DNA of 64,000 nucleotides from Pseudomonas sp. NKUCC02_KPG (lineage in GTDB: Bacteria > Pseudomonadota > Gammaproteobacteria > Pseudomonadales > Pseudomonadaceae): assembly GCF_019345465.1 (NCBI RefSeq), contig NZ_JAHKRC010000010.1, positions 62,001 to 126,000 of the forward strand, read 5' to 3'. Both the position numbers and the translations under genes were made by a program. Positions 9,082 through 19,498 of the stretch are shown in pieces (the stretch's first letter is position 1; each line of letters opens with the position of its first letter). The notes below the pieces were generated by a model, which was given only the letters and a program-made list of their open reading frames with translations, made no database searches and had not been told where the DNA came from.

Positions 9082-11069
9082 GTTTGAAAGCCGTTGTTTT
9101 CGCCTATCACGATATTGGCTGCACAGGCATTGAAGCCTTGCTCAATGCAGGTTACGAAATTGCTGCTGTGTTTACCCATGCTGACGACCCCAAGGAAAAT
9201 AACTTTTACGGCTCGGTTGCCCAACTGTGTGCCCGCAAAGGCATCCCGGTTCACGCGCCGGAAGACGCCAACCACCCACTGTGGATCGAGCGCATCCGCA
9301 AGCTGAACGCCGATTACATCTTCTCGTTCTACTATCGCCACCTGCTGGGCGAAGAACTGCTGGCCAGCGTCAGCAAAGGTGCTTTCAACCTGCATGGCTC
9401 GTTGCTGCCGCGCTACCGTGGTCGCGCACCGGCCAACTGGGTGCTGGTCAACGGCGAAACCGAAACCGGCGTCACCCTGCACCGCATGGTCAAGCGTGCT
9501 GATGCAGGCGATATCCTGGCCCAGCAACGCATCAACATCGAGCGTTCGGATACCGCACTGAGCCTGCACGCCAAGCTGCGTGAAACCGCCGCCCAACTGC
9601 TGGCCGAGGCCTTGCCGCTGCTGCCACAGGGCAAGCTCACCGAAACTCCGCAAGACGAATCCAAAGCCACTTATTTTGGTCGCCGCACCCCGGCTGACGG
9701 CTTGCTGCAATGGACTCGCCCGGCTGAAGAACTGTTCAACCTGGTGCGTGCCGTTACCCAGCCTTACCCGGGCGCCTTCTGCGCCGTGGGCGAGCACAAA
9801 CTGATTGTCTGGGGCGCCGAAGTGGTAGCTGGCAACCAGGGCCATGCACCTGGCCAGGTCATCAGCTGCGAACCGCTGCGCATTGCCTGCGGCCAGGACT
9901 CGCTGGTCATCACTGCCGGTCAGCGCAACGACAACGGCCTGTACCTGAGCGGCCCGCAACTGGCCCGTGAACTGGGCCTGGTCGAAGGTTCGCGCCTGCG
10001 TGGTGCTGAGTCCGGTCGCCCGGCACGCCGCACCCGCGTCCTGATCCTGGGGGTTAACGGCTTTATCGGTAACCACCTGTCCGAGCGTCTGCTGCAAGAC
10101 GATCGTTATGAAGTGTATGGCCTGGACATTGGCTCCGACGCCATCGACCGCCTGCGCAGCCACCCTAACTTCCACTTCGTGGAAGGCGACATCAGCATCC
10201 ACACCGAGTGGATCGAATACCACATCAAGAAGTGCGACGTGGTCCTGCCGCTGGTGGCCATCGCCACGCCAATCGAATACACCCGCAACCCGTTGCGCGT
10301 ATTCGAACTGGACTTCGAGGAAAACCTCAAGCTGGTGCGCTACTGCGTCAAGTACAACAAGCGCGTGATCTTCCCGTCCACGTCCGAAGTGTATGGCATG
10401 TGCCAGGACAAGAACTTCGACGAAGACACCTCCAACCTGATTGTTGGCCCGATCAACAAGCAGCGCTGGATCTACTCGGTTTCCAAGCAGCTGCTGGACC
10501 GCGTGATTTGGGCCTACGGCACCAAAGGCCTGAAGTTCACCCTGTTCCGTCCGTTCAACTGGATGGGCCCGCGCCTTGACCGTCTGGACTCGGCACGTGT
10601 TGGCAGCTCGCGCGCCATCACCCAGCTGATCCTGCACCTGGTGGAAGGTACCCCGATCCGCCTGGTGGACGGCGGCGAACAAAAACGCTGTTTCACTGAC
10701 GTTGCCGACGGTATCGAGGCCCTGGCCCGCATCATCGACAACAAAGATGGCAAGTGCGACGGCCAGATCATCAACATCGGCAACCCGGACAACGAAGCCA
10801 GCATTCGTCAGCTGGGCGAAGAGTTGCTGCGTCAGTTCGAAGCCCACCCATTGCGCGCCAACTTTCCTCCGTTTGCAGGTTTCCGCGACGTTGAAAGCCA
10901 GTCTTTCTACGGCACTGGCTACCAGGACGTCAGCCATCGCAAGCCAAGTGTTGAAAACGCCCGTCGTCTTATCGACTGGACGCCGACCACCGAGCTGAGT
11001 GAAACCATTGGCAAGACCCTGGACTTCTTCCTGCGTGAAGCCATGGTAGAAATCGCGGAAAAACGCTGA
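9078..11069 (+). CDS. arnA: Bifunctional UDP-glucuronate decarboxylase / UDP-Ara4N formyltransferase
   Basis: The protein has 663 residues, matching full-length ArnA. The N-terminal half is a formyltransferase ([20 protein letters not shown]). The C-terminal half is an SDR-type decarboxylase with a [10 protein letters not shown] nucleotide loop, STSEVYG and the YSVSK catalytic motif. It makes UDP-Ara4O from UDP-glucuronate and formylates UDP-Ara4N. It needs an ArnB transaminase between those two steps, and none is encoded nearby. It overlaps both neighbours (ATGA with arnC, one base with arnD), indicating tight translational coupling. Confidence 0.96.
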   Translation: MSLKAVVFAYHDIGCTGIEALLNAGYEIAAVFTHADDPKENNFYGSVAQLCARKGIPVHAPEDANHPLWIERIRKLNADYIFSFYYRHLLGEELLASVSKGAFNLHGSLLPRYRGRAPANWVLVNGETETGVTLHRMVKRADAGDILAQQRINIERSDTALSLHAKLRETAAQLLAEALPLLPQGKLTETPQDESKATYFGRRTPADGLLQWTRPAEELFNLVRAVTQPYPGAFCAVGEHKLIVWGAEVVAGNQGHAPGQVISCEPLRIACGQDSLVITAGQRNDNGLYLSGPQLARELGLVEGSRLRGAESGRPARRTRVLILGVNGFIGNHLSERLLQDDRYEVYGLDIGSDAIDRLRSHPNFHFVEGDISIHTEWIEYHIKKCDVVLPLVAIATPIEYTRNPLRVFELDFEENLKLVRYCVKYNKRVIFPSTSEVYGMCQDKNFDEDTSNLIVGPINKQRWIYSVSKQLLDRVIWAYGTKGLKFTLFRPFNWMGPRLDRLDSARVGSSRAITQLILHLVEGTPIRLVDGGEQKRCFTDVADGIEALARIIDNKDGKCDGQIINIGNPDNEASIRQLGEELLRQFEAHPLRANFPPFAGFRDVESQSFYGTGYQDVSHRKPSVENARRLIDWTPTTELSETIGKTLDFFLREAMVEIAEKR

Positions 11070-11953
11070 TGCAAGCTGGACTGCGTATCGATGTCGACAC
11101 GTACCGTGGAACCCGTGAGGGGGTTCCACAGTTACTCGAACTGCTCGATGAAGCCCAGATCAAGGCCACGTTTTTTTTCAGCGTGGGGCCGGACAACATG
11201 GGCCGCCATTTATGGCGGCTGATCAAGCCCCAGTTTTTCTGGAAAATGATGCGCTCCAAGGCTGCCAGCCTGTATGGCTGGGATATTTTGCTGGCCGGCA
11301 CCGCCTGGCCAGGCAAACCTATCGGCAAGGATCTGGGGCACTTGATGCGCCAGACCCTGGCCGCTGGCCATGAGGTCGGCCTGCACGCCTGGGATCACCA
11401 CGGCTGGCAAGCCAACACCGCGCGCTGGAGCCAGGCACAACTGATCGAGCAGATCCGCCGTGGTGTCGAGACCCTGAGCGACATCACCGGACAGGCCGTC
11501 GAGTGTTCGGCAGCCGCAGGGTGGCGTGCCGATGAACGCGTAGTCCAGGCCAAGGAAACCTTTGGTTTTCGTTACAACAGTGATTGCCGCGGGCACAGTC
11601 TGTTTCGGCCACGATTGGCTGACGGCAGACTGGGCGCGCCGCAAATCCCTGTGGATTTACCGACGTTCGATGAAGTGGTCGGGCCGCACCTGAGTGCCGC
11701 CGACTTCAACTCATACATTCTTGATCGCTTCAGCCCGCAAAAGCTGAATGCATACACCATCCATGCTGAAGTAGAAGGGATTCTTATGGCAAACGACTTC
11801 CGTCAATTGCTGGCGCAGGCTCGTGCCCGCGATATTCATTTCCAGCCCCTGCGGGACTTGCTTCCGAACGACATTGACAGCCTGCCTGCCGGGCAACTCA
11901 GCCGCGGCGTGCTTGAAGGCCGTGAAGGCTGGCTGGGAGTACAGAAGCCATGA
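11069..11953 (+). CDS. arnD: 4-deoxy-4-formamido-L-arabinose-phosphoundecaprenol deformylase
   Basis: A 294-residue NodB/polysaccharide-deacetylase-fold protein. The metal and catalytic motifs RIDVDTYRG at the N terminus and [10 protein letters not shown] are visible. It deformylates undecaprenyl-phosphate-Ara4FN so that ArnT can use the amino sugar. It overlaps arnA by one base (TGATG) and arnT by 4 bp. Confidence 0.95.
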   Translation: MQAGLRIDVDTYRGTREGVPQLLELLDEAQIKATFFFSVGPDNMGRHLWRLIKPQFFWKMMRSKAASLYGWDILLAGTAWPGKPIGKDLGHLMRQTLAAGHEVGLHAWDHHGWQANTARWSQAQLIEQIRRGVETLSDITGQAVECSAAAGWRADERVVQAKETFGFRYNSDCRGHSLFRPRLADGRLGAPQIPVDLPTFDEVVGPHLSAADFNSYILDRFSPQKLNAYTIHAEVEGILMANDFRQLLAQARARDIHFQPLRDLLPNDIDSLPAGQLSRGVLEGREGWLGVQKP

Positions 11954-13599
11954 CCCAGCGCTGGACGTTACCCCTGCTGGTCCTGGCCTTTATTGCGTTT
12001 TACCTGTTACCACTGGGCACCCACGGCCTGTGGATTCCCGATGAAACGCGCTACGCACAAATCGGCCAGCAAATTCTGATCGACGGTAACTGGATCACTC
12101 CCCACTTCATGGATTTGCGCTACTTCGAGAAGCCGATTGCCGGCTACTGGATGATCGCTATCGGCCAGGCCATTTTTGGCGAGAACCTGTTTGGCGTGCG
12201 CATTGCCTCGGCCATCGCCACCGGCCTGAGCGTGTTCCTGGCCTATGCCGTGGCTCGCCGCCTGTGGAACGACCCGCGCAAGAGCTTCGCCTGCGCCCTG
12301 GTGTACATGACGTTTGGCTTGATCGCAGGCCAGGCGGGTTATTCAAACCTCGATCCGCAGTTCACGCTTTGGGTCAACCTGAGCCTGGTGGCCTTGTGGT
12401 TTGCCGTCGACAGCAGCTCTACCCGTGATCGTCTGATCAGCTGGGCCGTGCTGGGCTTTGCCTGTGGCATGGGCTTCATGACCAAAGGCTTTTTGGCCCT
12501 GCTGCTGCCGGTGCTGATCGCCCTGCCCTACATGGTCTGGCAAAAGCGTTTTCTGGAACTGGTCAAATATGGCCTGGTGGCCATGCTGGTCGCAGCCTTG
12601 GTTTCACTGCCGTGGATCCTTGCGGTTCACGCCCAGGAGCCCGATTACTGGAATTTTTTCTTCTGGCACGAGCACATTCGCCGCTTTGCCGGTGAAGATG
12701 CCCAGCACGGTCGTCCATGGTGGTTCTATCTGCCGCTGATGGTGGTCTCCAGCCTGCCCTGGGTAGCCCTGCTGCCTGCAACCTTCAAGGATGCCTGGCA
12801 GAACAAGCGTCATGCCAGCGTGGTGTTCCTGCTGATGTGGCTGCTGTTGCCGCTGGCCCTGTTCAGCCTGAGCAAAGGCAAGCTGCCGACTTACATCATG
12901 CCGTGCATGTTGCCGCTGGCCCTGCTGCTGGGCCACGCGCTGATTGCCCGTGTCGAGCAGGCCAAAACCGGTGCCATCCGCTTGAACGGCCTGCTCAATC
13001 TGGTGGTGGGCGGCGTGGCATTGCTGGCCCTGATCTATTTCCAGATCAAAAAGCCGTTTTATGACAATGAACCGCAGCACATGGCGTTGTTGGTGTTCGT
13101 GCTGCTGACCTGGATCGTTACCGGCCTGCTCACGCTGTCCAAACCTTTGAAAATGTGGGCCGCCCCTGCCGTGGCAATGGGTGTTCTGGTTCTCGCGCTG
13201 CCTGCGGCCATGCCGATCAGCGTGATTCACAACAAAATGCCCGACCAGTTCGTCCTTGAACACATGGACGAGTTGTCCCAGGCCAAGTCCTTGCTCAGCA
13301 ACGACCTGGGTGCGGCATCTGCCTTGGCATGGCGCCTTCGCCGCCCGGACGTGACGCTCTACAACACCCAGGGCGAAGTCAAATACGGCCTGACCTATGA
13401 CGATGCCAAAGGCAAGAGCATCGGCCTGGCCGAGATTGGCCAGTGGATGGCTGACGCCCGTCGCCAAGGCCCGGTGGGCGTAGTCATGCGGGTCAAGGAC
13501 AGCGATGAAAGCCATGAAATGGACCACTTGCCCAAAGATGCCAAGCGCTATCAGGAAGGCAACATGGTCATTCTGATTTTCCCGCAGATCGCTCCATGA
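11950..13599 (+). CDS. arnT: Lipid A 4-amino-4-deoxy-L-arabinose transferase
   Basis: A 549-residue GT83/PMT-fold membrane protein with about 12-13 hydrophobic helices. The conserved periplasmic acidic motif DETRYAQIG lies near residue 30 and a soluble C-terminal domain follows. It moves Ara4N from undecaprenyl phosphate to lipid A phosphates, lowering negative charge and conferring polymyxin resistance. It overlaps arnD and arnE by 4 bp each. Confidence 0.95.
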   Translation: MTQRWTLPLLVLAFIAFYLLPLGTHGLWIPDETRYAQIGQQILIDGNWITPHFMDLRYFEKPIAGYWMIAIGQAIFGENLFGVRIASAIATGLSVFLAYAVARRLWNDPRKSFACALVYMTFGLIAGQAGYSNLDPQFTLWVNLSLVALWFAVDSSSTRDRLISWAVLGFACGMGFMTKGFLALLLPVLIALPYMVWQKRFLELVKYGLVAMLVAALVSLPWILAVHAQEPDYWNFFFWHEHIRRFAGEDAQHGRPWWFYLPLMVVSSLPWVALLPATFKDAWQNKRHASVVFLLMWLLLPLALFSLSKGKLPTYIMPCMLPLALLLGHALIARVEQAKTGAIRLNGLLNLVVGGVALLALIYFQIKKPFYDNEPQHMALLVFVLLTWIVTGLLTLSKPLKMWAAPAVAMGVLVLALPAAMPISVIHNKMPDQFVLEHMDELSQAKSLLSNDLGAASALAWRLRRPDVTLYNTQGEVKYGLTYDDAKGKSIGLAEIGQWMADARRQGPVGVVMRVKDSDESHEMDHLPKDAKRYQEGNMVILIFPQIAP

Positions 13600-13940
13600 C
13601 CCTGGCACTGCTGCTACTGGGGTGCCTGTTGACCTGCGCCGGCCAGATCGCCCAGAAGTATGCGGTCGAAGGCTGGCGCGGGATTGAATCCGGGGTGACG
13701 CAAAAACTGCGCTCCCCCTGGCTGTGGCTGGCCTTGCTGTGCCTTGGCCTGGGTTTGCTGGTGTGGTTGCTGGTGTTGCAACGGCTTGAGGTCGGGATTG
13801 CTTACCCGATGCTCAGCCTGAACTTTGTGCTGATCACCCTGGTGGCCCGCTACCTGTTTAAAGAATCCATCGACCGGCGTCATTGGCTGGGGGTGGGGCT
13901 GGTGATTGCCGGTGTCATTTTGCTGGGACAACAAGCATGA
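13596..13940 (+). CDS. arnE: Undecaprenyl-phosphate-Ara4N flippase subunit ArnE
   Basis: A 114-residue SMR/EmrE-like membrane protein with four predicted helices and the [19 protein letters not shown] region typical of ArnE. It pairs with ArnF to flip undecaprenyl-phosphate-Ara4N across the inner membrane. It is coupled to arnT and arnF by 4-bp ATGA overlaps. Confidence 0.93.
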   Translation: MTLALLLLGCLLTCAGQIAQKYAVEGWRGIESGVTQKLRSPWLWLALLCLGLGLLVWLLVLQRLEVGIAYPMLSLNFVLITLVARYLFKESIDRRHWLGVGLVIAGVILLGQQA

Positions 13941-14335
13941 ACCTGCGCCGTGGATTTGCCTTTGCCTCGGGCAGCGTATTGCTGGTCAGCACTGCCCAAT
14001 TGGGCATGCGCTGGAGCATGACCCGCTTGCCGCAGCCGGCTCAATGGGTGGGTGCAATCAGTCAGGGCGATGTATCGCTCCCGGCGTTGGCGGTGGTGTT
14101 TGCCGCGATCATGGCGTATGCGCTGTCGATGCTCTGCTGGCTGCTGGCCCTGCGCGACTTGCCGCTGGGTCGCGCGTATTCGTTGTTGAGCGTCAGTTAC
14201 GCCTTGGTGTACCTGCTCGCTGCAAGCCTGCCGATTTTCGATGAACACTTCACTTTGTCAAAAACCCTGGGGGTGACACTGGTCATCCTTGGGGTGCTTA
14301 CGATCAACTCTCGACGTACCAGGAACTGCGCATGA
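13937..14335 (+). CDS. arnF: Undecaprenyl-phosphate-Ara4N flippase subunit ArnF
   Basis: A 132-residue partner of ArnE starting at [18 protein letters not shown], with four membrane helices and an EmrE-like [15 protein letters not shown] segment. The ATG at 13937 overlaps the arnE stop. The open frame further upstream lies inside arnE and is not used. It ends in a 4-bp overlap with ugd. Confidence 0.92.
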   Translation: MNLRRGFAFASGSVLLVSTAQLGMRWSMTRLPQPAQWVGAISQGDVSLPALAVVFAAIMAYALSMLCWLLALRDLPLGRAYSLLSVSYALVYLLAASLPIFDEHFTLSKTLGVTLVILGVLTINSRRTRNCA

Positions 14336-15696
14336 AAATCAGTGTATTTGGTAGTGGCTATGTAGGCCTGGTGCAGGCGACGGTCCTGGCTGAAGTCGGC
14401 CACGACGTGATCTGCATGGACATTGACCAGAAAAAGGTCGAGCTGCTGCAGCAAGGTCACGTCAGCATTTTCGAACCCGGGCTTTCGAGCCTGGTGCGTG
14501 AAAATATTGAAAGCAAACGCCTGCGCTTTACCAGCGATGAAAAACTCGCCGTTGAGCACGGTCAGGTACTGTTTATCGCCGTGGGCACTCCCCCGAGCGA
14601 AGACGGTTCGGCTGACCTGGGCCAGGTGTTTTCAGTCGGTGATGCGGTTGCCCGCCACCGTGAAGAACCGCTGATCCTGGTCGAAAAATCCACCGTACCC
14701 GTCGGCACCGGTGACGCACTGACCGCCCATATCAACAAGGCCCTGGGCCTGTCCGGGCGCACATTGCAATTTGACGTGGTGTCCAACCCGGAGTTCCTCA
14801 AGGAGGGCTCGGCCGTCACCGATTGCCGCCGCCCGGATCGCATCATCATTGGCTGCGCCCGCGAAGAAGTCCGCGAGGTCATGCGTGACCTCTACGCGCC
14901 GTTCAACCGCAACCATGACCGCATCATTTTCATGGACCTGCGCAGCGCCGAACTGACCAAGTACGCCGCCAACTGCATGCTTGCGACCAAGATCAGCTTC
15001 ATCAACCAGATTGCAGAACTGGCCGAGCACCTGGGCGCCGACATCGAAGCCGTGCGCCTGGGCATCGGTGCCGATACCCGTATCGGCTACCACTTTATCT
15101 ATCCGGGCTGCGGCTACGGCGGTTCGTGCTTCCCCAAGGACATGCGCGCGCTGATCCACAGTGCCCAGCAGGTCAATTGCTCAAGCGATCTGTTGCAAGC
15201 GGTTGAAGCCATCAACGAACGCCAGAAGCACAAGCTGTTCGATCGCATCAATGCGTTCTTCAAGGGCGATCTCAAAGGCAAGACCTTTGCCCTGTGGGGT
15301 CTTGCGTTCAAACCCAACACCGACGACATGCGCGACGCGCCAAGCCGGGTATTGATGGAAGCCTTGTGGGCAGCCGGAGCCAATGTACGGGCCTTCGACC
15401 CCGAAGCCATGCAGGAAACCCAGCGTCTTTACGCCAATGAAGAACGCCTGAGCCTGATGGGTACACCGGAGTCCACCCTCAGCGGCGCCGACGCGCTGAT
15501 CGTGTGTACCGAGTGGCAACAATTCAAGGCTCCGGATTTTGAGCTGATCAAGCAGCGCCTGAACACCCCGGTGATTTTTGACGGGCGCAACCTGTACGAC
15601 GGCGAGCGTCTGGCCAAGACCGGCTTGCAGTACTTCCCGATGGGACGGGGTGAATCGTGCAACTTGCCGGTTTCCCACGGCTCAACAGCCATTTGA
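14332..15696 (+). CDS. ugd: UDP-glucose 6-dehydrogenase
   Basis: A 454-residue member of the UDP-glucose/GDP-mannose dehydrogenase family. It has an N-terminal Rossmann loop GSGYVGLV and the catalytic cysteine in [10 protein letters not shown], with [10 protein letters not shown] also conserved. It oxidises UDP-glucose to UDP-glucuronate, the ArnA substrate. As last gene of the arn operon it overlaps arnF by 4 bp and is followed by a strong terminator. Confidence 0.95.
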   Translation: MKISVFGSGYVGLVQATVLAEVGHDVICMDIDQKKVELLQQGHVSIFEPGLSSLVRENIESKRLRFTSDEKLAVEHGQVLFIAVGTPPSEDGSADLGQVFSVGDAVARHREEPLILVEKSTVPVGTGDALTAHINKALGLSGRTLQFDVVSNPEFLKEGSAVTDCRRPDRIIIGCAREEVREVMRDLYAPFNRNHDRIIFMDLRSAELTKYAANCMLATKISFINQIAELAEHLGADIEAVRLGIGADTRIGYHFIYPGCGYGGSCFPKDMRALIHSAQQVNCSSDLLQAVEAINERQKHKLFDRINAFFKGDLKGKTFALWGLAFKPNTDDMRDAPSRVLMEALWAAGANVRAFDPEAMQETQRLYANEERLSLMGTPESTLSGADALIVCTEWQQFKAPDFELIKQRLNTPVIFDGRNLYDGERLAKTGLQYFPMGRGESCNLPVSHGSTAI

Positions 15697-15706
15697 TGAT
15701 GTGATC

Positions 15707-15740
15707 ACGCCGCCATTGGTAACAATGGCGGCGTTTTTTT
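15707..15740 (+). terminator. Rho-independent terminator after ugd
   Basis: A perfect 12-bp stem (ACGCCGCCATTG at 15707-15718, CAATGGCGGCGT at 15723-15734) with loop GTAA is followed directly by a run of T. It ends the arn-ugd transcript. Confidence 0.92.
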
Positions 15741-15771
15741 TGCGTGCTCCGAGGAGTCAAGGAGACTCGAC

Positions 15772-17379
15772 ATGCCTGCCGATTTCACCCCCACAGCCCT
15801 GCTCACCCTACGCAGGCAATCCCTGATACTGGGCGCGCTCGCATTAGTGCTGTTTATTCTGGGCAACCATCAAGAGGCGGCGATCGGTTTTGATTCGCGC
15901 TTTGTCATGTTTGCCAACGAAATGCTGCGCAACGGTCCCGGCTTTTTCCCGACGACCTATGGCCAGCCCTACGCCGACTACAGCGCAACCTCGACCGTGT
16001 TCACCTGGTTGCTGTCGCTGCCCTTTGGCAAAGTGACCAGCCTGACGGCGTGGCTGCCCACGGCCATCGCCAGCGCAACCCTGGTGACGTTGATGTATCG
16101 CCTGGTTGCACCGCGATCCACACTCTGGGCGTTGGTCAGCGTGGCCCTGTTGTTGCTGAGCATGACCTTCGTGACCGAAACCCGGGCCGTTTCCCTGGAC
16201 CAGATGCTGGCAGCCGTCAGTTTCAGCGCGTTCTATCTGGCTTACGCCCACGACAACTTCGGGGCGCCACGACGACATGTCTGGCTACTGGCTCTACTGG
16301 TGCTGGGCTTTGCCATTCGCGGCCCGATCGGCCTGGTGATTCCCACCGGTATCCTGTGCAGTTACTACCTGCTTGGCGGCCAATGGCGACGCCTGATCAG
16401 CGTTGGGCTACAAGCGCTGGTGTTGTTGGTCGCGTGCATTGGCACATTGCTGATGCTGGCCTGGCTCAGTGGTGGCGAGGCGTTTGTCCACGAAGTGATC
16501 CGCATGCAAGTCACCGGGCGCATGGACGGCACCGAAGGCGCAAGCAGCGTGCTGTATTACTTCACAAGTTCCGTGGGCAACTACGCCCTGGCTTACCCGC
16601 TGGCCGTGGTGGTGCTGGTGGCAATCCTGATTGCCGGGCGAAAACAGTCGGGACCGTCGCTGCAACTGGTCAAATACTGTGTGGCGGCCGCGCTGGTGGT
16701 CATGATCGGCCTGTCGATTCCTCAAGCGAAAAAAGCCCGCTACCTCCTGCCCATGTTGCCTATGGCCGCGATCATTGCGGCTTATCCGTTTCAAGTCATG
16801 AGCGGTCGGATGTTTGGCGTTTTACGTTGCTTTATTCAAGGGCTGTTCTTGCTCCTGCCGGGCTTGCTGATCATCGGCCTGATCGTTGCAGGCAAGCGTT
16901 TTGGCGAGCAGTTGCCGCCCTTGACCGCTACCTTCGTCATCCTGGCGGTTCTCCAGGTTCTGGCCCTGGGCCTGTTGTTCAAAGCCCGGTGGCGTACTCA
17001 AGGGTTGGCGGCGTGTGCCGTGCTGGCGCTGTGGAGCAGCTATATCACCGTCTTTGAACCGGCAGAGCGCACTCTGTATGACACGCGCACCTTTACCCTC
17101 AAAGCCCTGCAACTGATCGATCAGGCCCCGGCACCCGTGGTGCTGCACGGCATGGGCAAAGACGCCAAGGCGATCAAATTCATGGTCAACGTGGACCGGG
17201 ATCTGCTGCCGCTTTTCACCCAGTCACCTGCAGAGCTGACAGCATTGCGCGCACCGGCCTGGATCGTGATGGACAGAAAGGACTATGAGGCTTTACAGGG
17301 CAGCGAGCCGGGCAGCATTGCACCGGCACTGAGTGGGCGATTCGACAAGAATGATTACGTGCTGCTGCATTTGCGTTGA
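15772..17379 (+). CDS. PMT/ArnT-like membrane glycosyltransferase
   Basis: A 535-residue protein with about 11-12 hydrophobic helices and the architecture of the GT-C dolichyl-phosphate-mannose/ArnT superfamily. A conserved acidic residue lies in the first periplasmic loop (IGFDSRFVMFANEML) and a soluble C-terminal tail follows. AAGGAG lies 7 bp before the ATG. It comes after the arn operon but behind a terminator, so it is a separate unit. It probably transfers a lipid-linked sugar to an envelope glycolipid; donor and acceptor are unknown. Confidence 0.75.
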   Translation: MPADFTPTALLTLRRQSLILGALALVLFILGNHQEAAIGFDSRFVMFANEMLRNGPGFFPTTYGQPYADYSATSTVFTWLLSLPFGKVTSLTAWLPTAIASATLVTLMYRLVAPRSTLWALVSVALLLLSMTFVTETRAVSLDQMLAAVSFSAFYLAYAHDNFGAPRRHVWLLALLVLGFAIRGPIGLVIPTGILCSYYLLGGQWRRLISVGLQALVLLVACIGTLLMLAWLSGGEAFVHEVIRMQVTGRMDGTEGASSVLYYFTSSVGNYALAYPLAVVVLVAILIAGRKQSGPSLQLVKYCVAAALVVMIGLSIPQAKKARYLLPMLPMAAIIAAYPFQVMSGRMFGVLRCFIQGLFLLLPGLLIIGLIVAGKRFGEQLPPLTATFVILAVLQVLALGLLFKARWRTQGLAACAVLALWSSYITVFEPAERTLYDTRTFTLKALQLIDQAPAPVVLHGMGKDAKAIKFMVNVDRDLLPLFTQSPAELTALRAPAWIVMDRKDYEALQGSEPGSIAPALSGRFDKNDYVLLHLR

Positions 17380-17423
17380 TCGCGACAGGCCGTTTTGCTC
17401 GCTGCCACAGGGTCGGCGCAATA

Positions 17424-17511
17424 CCTGTGGGACTTGGCTTGCCTGCGATGCAAACGCTGCGGCCTGTCAGGTTGAACCCAGTGATGCCATCGCGAGCAAG
17501 CCCGCTCCCAC
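17424..17511. repeat. REP pair upstream of pnuC
   Basis: The core ATCGCGAGCAAGCC...CTCCCAC (17489-17511) is paired with a diverged inverted copy (CTGTGGGACTTGGCTTGCC, about 17425-17443). It belongs to the same family as the copy at 3137-3197. Confidence 0.85.
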
Positions 17512-17579
17512 CTATTAGCAGCTACAACCCCCACAAATAGGTACAATTCCCGCCCTTCACTTTCTTCCAAGGAATCCCA

Positions 17580-18143
17580 ATGTCAGGGCTTGAACTGTTT
17601 GCCGCCGCACTCGGCGTCATCGCCGTCTGGTTAACAGTCAAACAAAACCCCTGGTGCTGGCCCATTGGCCTGGTGATGGTGCTGCTGTACAGCTGGATTT
17701 TTTTCGAGATCAAACTGTACTCAGGCATGCTCCTGCAGGTGTTTTTTGCCGTGCTGCAAGTCTATGGCTGGTGGCAGTGGACCCGTGCAGGCTCGCAACA
17801 TGAAGGTCGCGTTGTTTCTCGACTCAGTGCCTTGCACGTGCTCTTCGGCCTCGCCATGGGCGTCATAGGCAGTGTTGCTTTGGGTGCTGCAATGGCCCAT
17901 TGGACGGACTCCAGCTTCCCATGGCCTGACGCCACGTTGACCGCTTTCAGCCTGGTCGCACAAGTGTGGATGGCGCAAAAACGCCTTCAATGCTGGGCGC
18001 TGTGGTGTGTGATCGACGTGCTCTATATCGGCTTTTTCGCCTGGCAGGATCTGTACCTCACGGCCGGCCTTTACGCGCTGTTTACCGTCATTGCCATTCA
18101 AGGCTGGCGTGACTGGCGCCGCGACCCGGCGCTACGCACATGA
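17580..18143 (+). CDS. pnuC: Nicotinamide riboside transporter PnuC
   Basis: A 187-residue membrane protein with the PnuC signature (VKQNPWCWPIGLVMVLLYSWIFF and QVYGWWQW) and about seven helices. PnuC takes up nicotinamide riboside by facilitated diffusion, trapped by phosphorylation. AAGGAA lies 7 bp ahead of the ATG. Its stop overlaps the start of a ribosylnicotinamide kinase, the expected trapping enzyme. Confidence 0.93.
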   Translation: MSGLELFAAALGVIAVWLTVKQNPWCWPIGLVMVLLYSWIFFEIKLYSGMLLQVFFAVLQVYGWWQWTRAGSQHEGRVVSRLSALHVLFGLAMGVIGSVALGAAMAHWTDSSFPWPDATLTAFSLVAQVWMAQKRLQCWALWCVIDVLYIGFFAWQDLYLTAGLYALFTVIAIQGWRDWRRDPALRT

Positions 18144-18694
18144 AGGTGGTCGTACTGGCAGGGCCTGAATCGAGCGGAAAAAGTTGGCTGGCAGCGCTGC
18201 TCCAAGAGCGTTTTGGCGGCATTCTGGTGGGCGAATATGTTCGCTACTTTATCGAGCAAAACCCTCGCGACACCTGCCTGGCGGATATTCCACAGATCGC
18301 TCGCGGCCAGCTCGAATGGGAAGACCAAGCACGTGCCAAACTGCCCGAACTGCTGATTCTGGATACTCATTTGCTGAGTAACATCCTGTGGAGCCAGACG
18401 CTGTTCGGCGACTGTCCGGACTGGCTGGAAACCGAATTGCTAAAGCGCGATTACGACCTGCATCTGCTGTTGTCCCCTGACGATGTGGAATGGACCGCTG
18501 ACGGCCAACGTTGCCAACCCTCACTGGTTGAACGCCAGGCGTTTTTCAGGGCCAGCCATCAATGGCTGACAGACCATCACCAACCCCTGCAAGTCATCAC
18601 TGGCGATTGGCAGGCTCGACAACAACACGCCTGTGAGGCGGTCAATAAATTAATGAGCGTTCAGGAAACTTATTCAATAAGTATTAGTCAGTAA
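18140..18694 (+). CDS. NadR-type ribosylnicotinamide kinase (ATP-binding protein)
   Basis: A 184-residue P-loop protein (GPESSGKSWLA at residues 8-18, then GEYVRYFIEQ and LLILDTHLLS) matching the C-terminal kinase domain of NadR. The helix-turn-helix and NMN adenylyltransferase domains of full NadR are absent. It would phosphorylate imported nicotinamide riboside to NMN. It is translationally coupled to pnuC (4-bp overlap), forming a two-gene NAD salvage operon. Confidence 0.88.
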   Translation: MKVVVLAGPESSGKSWLAALLQERFGGILVGEYVRYFIEQNPRDTCLADIPQIARGQLEWEDQARAKLPELLILDTHLLSNILWSQTLFGDCPDWLETELLKRDYDLHLLLSPDDVEWTADGQRCQPSLVERQAFFRASHQWLTDHHQPLQVITGDWQARQQHACEAVNKLMSVQETYSISISQ

Positions 18695-18991
18695 GTTATA
18701 GCCCAATAAAAAGTGCAATTCATTAACGAGCAACTTAATGGATTCAGCACTTTTAATATGTCCGCTGCTGTTACATGCGCCACCCCGCAACACCGCTAAA
18801 ACACTGGCCTGCGCCATAAACACGAATAGTGTAACGCGCATGAAACAGGCCCTGTCGGCCTCTAAAAATAGCGCCTGCCCAACAGATAAAGGCGCTGACC
18901 GGCTCCTTGTTATCTCACGCTCGTTACACTTCGGCCCAACCGGAATTGCCATCACGCTGCCAGCTATTGTTTTACAACGTTAATTCAAAAG
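18695..18991. promoter_or_regulatory. Non-coding region upstream of fap with two dyads
   Basis: No credible gene; short open frames on both strands lack ribosome sites. An interrupted dyad (AAAAGTGC at 18709-18716, CATTAA at 18721-18726, TTAATG at 18735-18740, GCACTTTT at 18747-18754) may end the pnuC operon or act as an activator site. A 9-bp inverted repeat AGTGTAACG/CGTTACACT (18828-18836, 18922-18930) brackets the middle. These lie 60-280 bp upstream of the putative sigma-54 promoter, where enhancer sites would be expected. Confidence 0.45.
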
Positions 18992-19006
18992 CGGCACAGC
19001 TCATGC
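18992..19006 (+). promoter_or_regulatory. Putative sigma-54 promoter of the fap operon
   Basis: CGGCACAGCTCATGC has the GG-N10-GC spacing of a -24/-12 promoter and matches GGCAC and TGC of the consensus. Start of transcription is expected near 19017-19018, about 40 bp before fapA. A sigma-54 activator gene flanks the other end of the operon. The promoter was identified by eye only. Confidence 0.55.
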
Positions 19007-19018
19007 TCTTTCCTTATC

Positions 19019-19038
19019 ACGCTGGCTAGGGCCAGCGT
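19019..19038 (+). other. 5' leader hairpin ahead of fapA
   Basis: ACGCTGGC (19019-19026), loop TAGG, GCCAGCGT (19031-19038) forms a perfect 8-bp stem. It starts about where the predicted transcript begins and ends 3 bp before the AAAAGGGAG ribosome site (19041-19048). It may protect the mRNA 5' end or tune fapA translation. Confidence 0.6.
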
Positions 19039-19056
19039 CGAAAAGGGAGCACAGTC

Positions 19057-19497
19057 ATGGGGCACTTATATCGTGGTAACCGTTACCTGCTGATGGCTTG
19101 CAGCCTGAGCGCCTTGATGGGCGTGTGCAGCGCAGTACAGGCCGCAGGTAGTGGCGAGATAGTGCTTGTACGTACTGTACAACCCCAGCCGGTGGGCACC
19201 CCCGCCATGCATCCCGATCCCGACCCTGTTACCGCAAATGCCAGCCCTCTGGCGCAAGTGATGGGCGGTACTCGCGAACTCAATGATGGCGATTTTGCCG
19301 GTGTCAGCACCGGTACCTCGATCAGGCACACCATGATGCCCAATGGCAACAGTCTGCCAGGGCTCAATACCAGCAACGGGCTGCCAGGCATGACCAACGG
19401 CCATGGCGGTGGGAGCGGTGGCACCATTTCCGACACCATCGGCAACAGCATCAGCCAGGGCATGCGTCCGCTCTCTGTACTGAGCCAGGGGAAATAA
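19057..19497 (+). CDS. fapA: Functional amyloid system protein FapA
   Basis: A 146-residue protein with an N-terminal signal (LLMACSLSALMGVCSAVQAAG) and a Gly/Asn/Pro-rich tail ending in RPLSVLSQGK. FapA is the small periplasmic protein thought to act as a chaperone that controls amyloid composition. It is the first gene of fapABCDEF. Its ATG at 19057 has a good AAGGGAG site, and fapB starts 1 bp after its stop. Confidence 0.9.
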   Translation: MGHLYRGNRYLLMACSLSALMGVCSAVQAAGSGEIVLVRTVQPQPVGTPAMHPDPDPVTANASPLAQVMGGTRELNDGDFAGVSTGTSIRHTMMPNGNSLPGLNTSNGLPGMTNGHGGGSGGTISDTIGNSISQGMRPLSVLSQGK

Positions 19498-19498
19498 C

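Noticed and set aside
8559..11129. 856-codon open frame on the minus strand
   Set aside because: It lies antisense to arnC and arnA, which have clear homology, correct starts and coupled overlaps. Long antisense frames are common at this GC content.
18738..18983. 81-codon frame upstream of fapA
   Set aside because: No ribosome site and low-complexity composition; it overlaps the promoter dyads and an opposing frame.
19020..19038. A second -24/-12 promoter in GGCTAGGGCCAGC
   Set aside because: The spacing is GG-N9-GC, one base short; the bases are explained by the leader hairpin.
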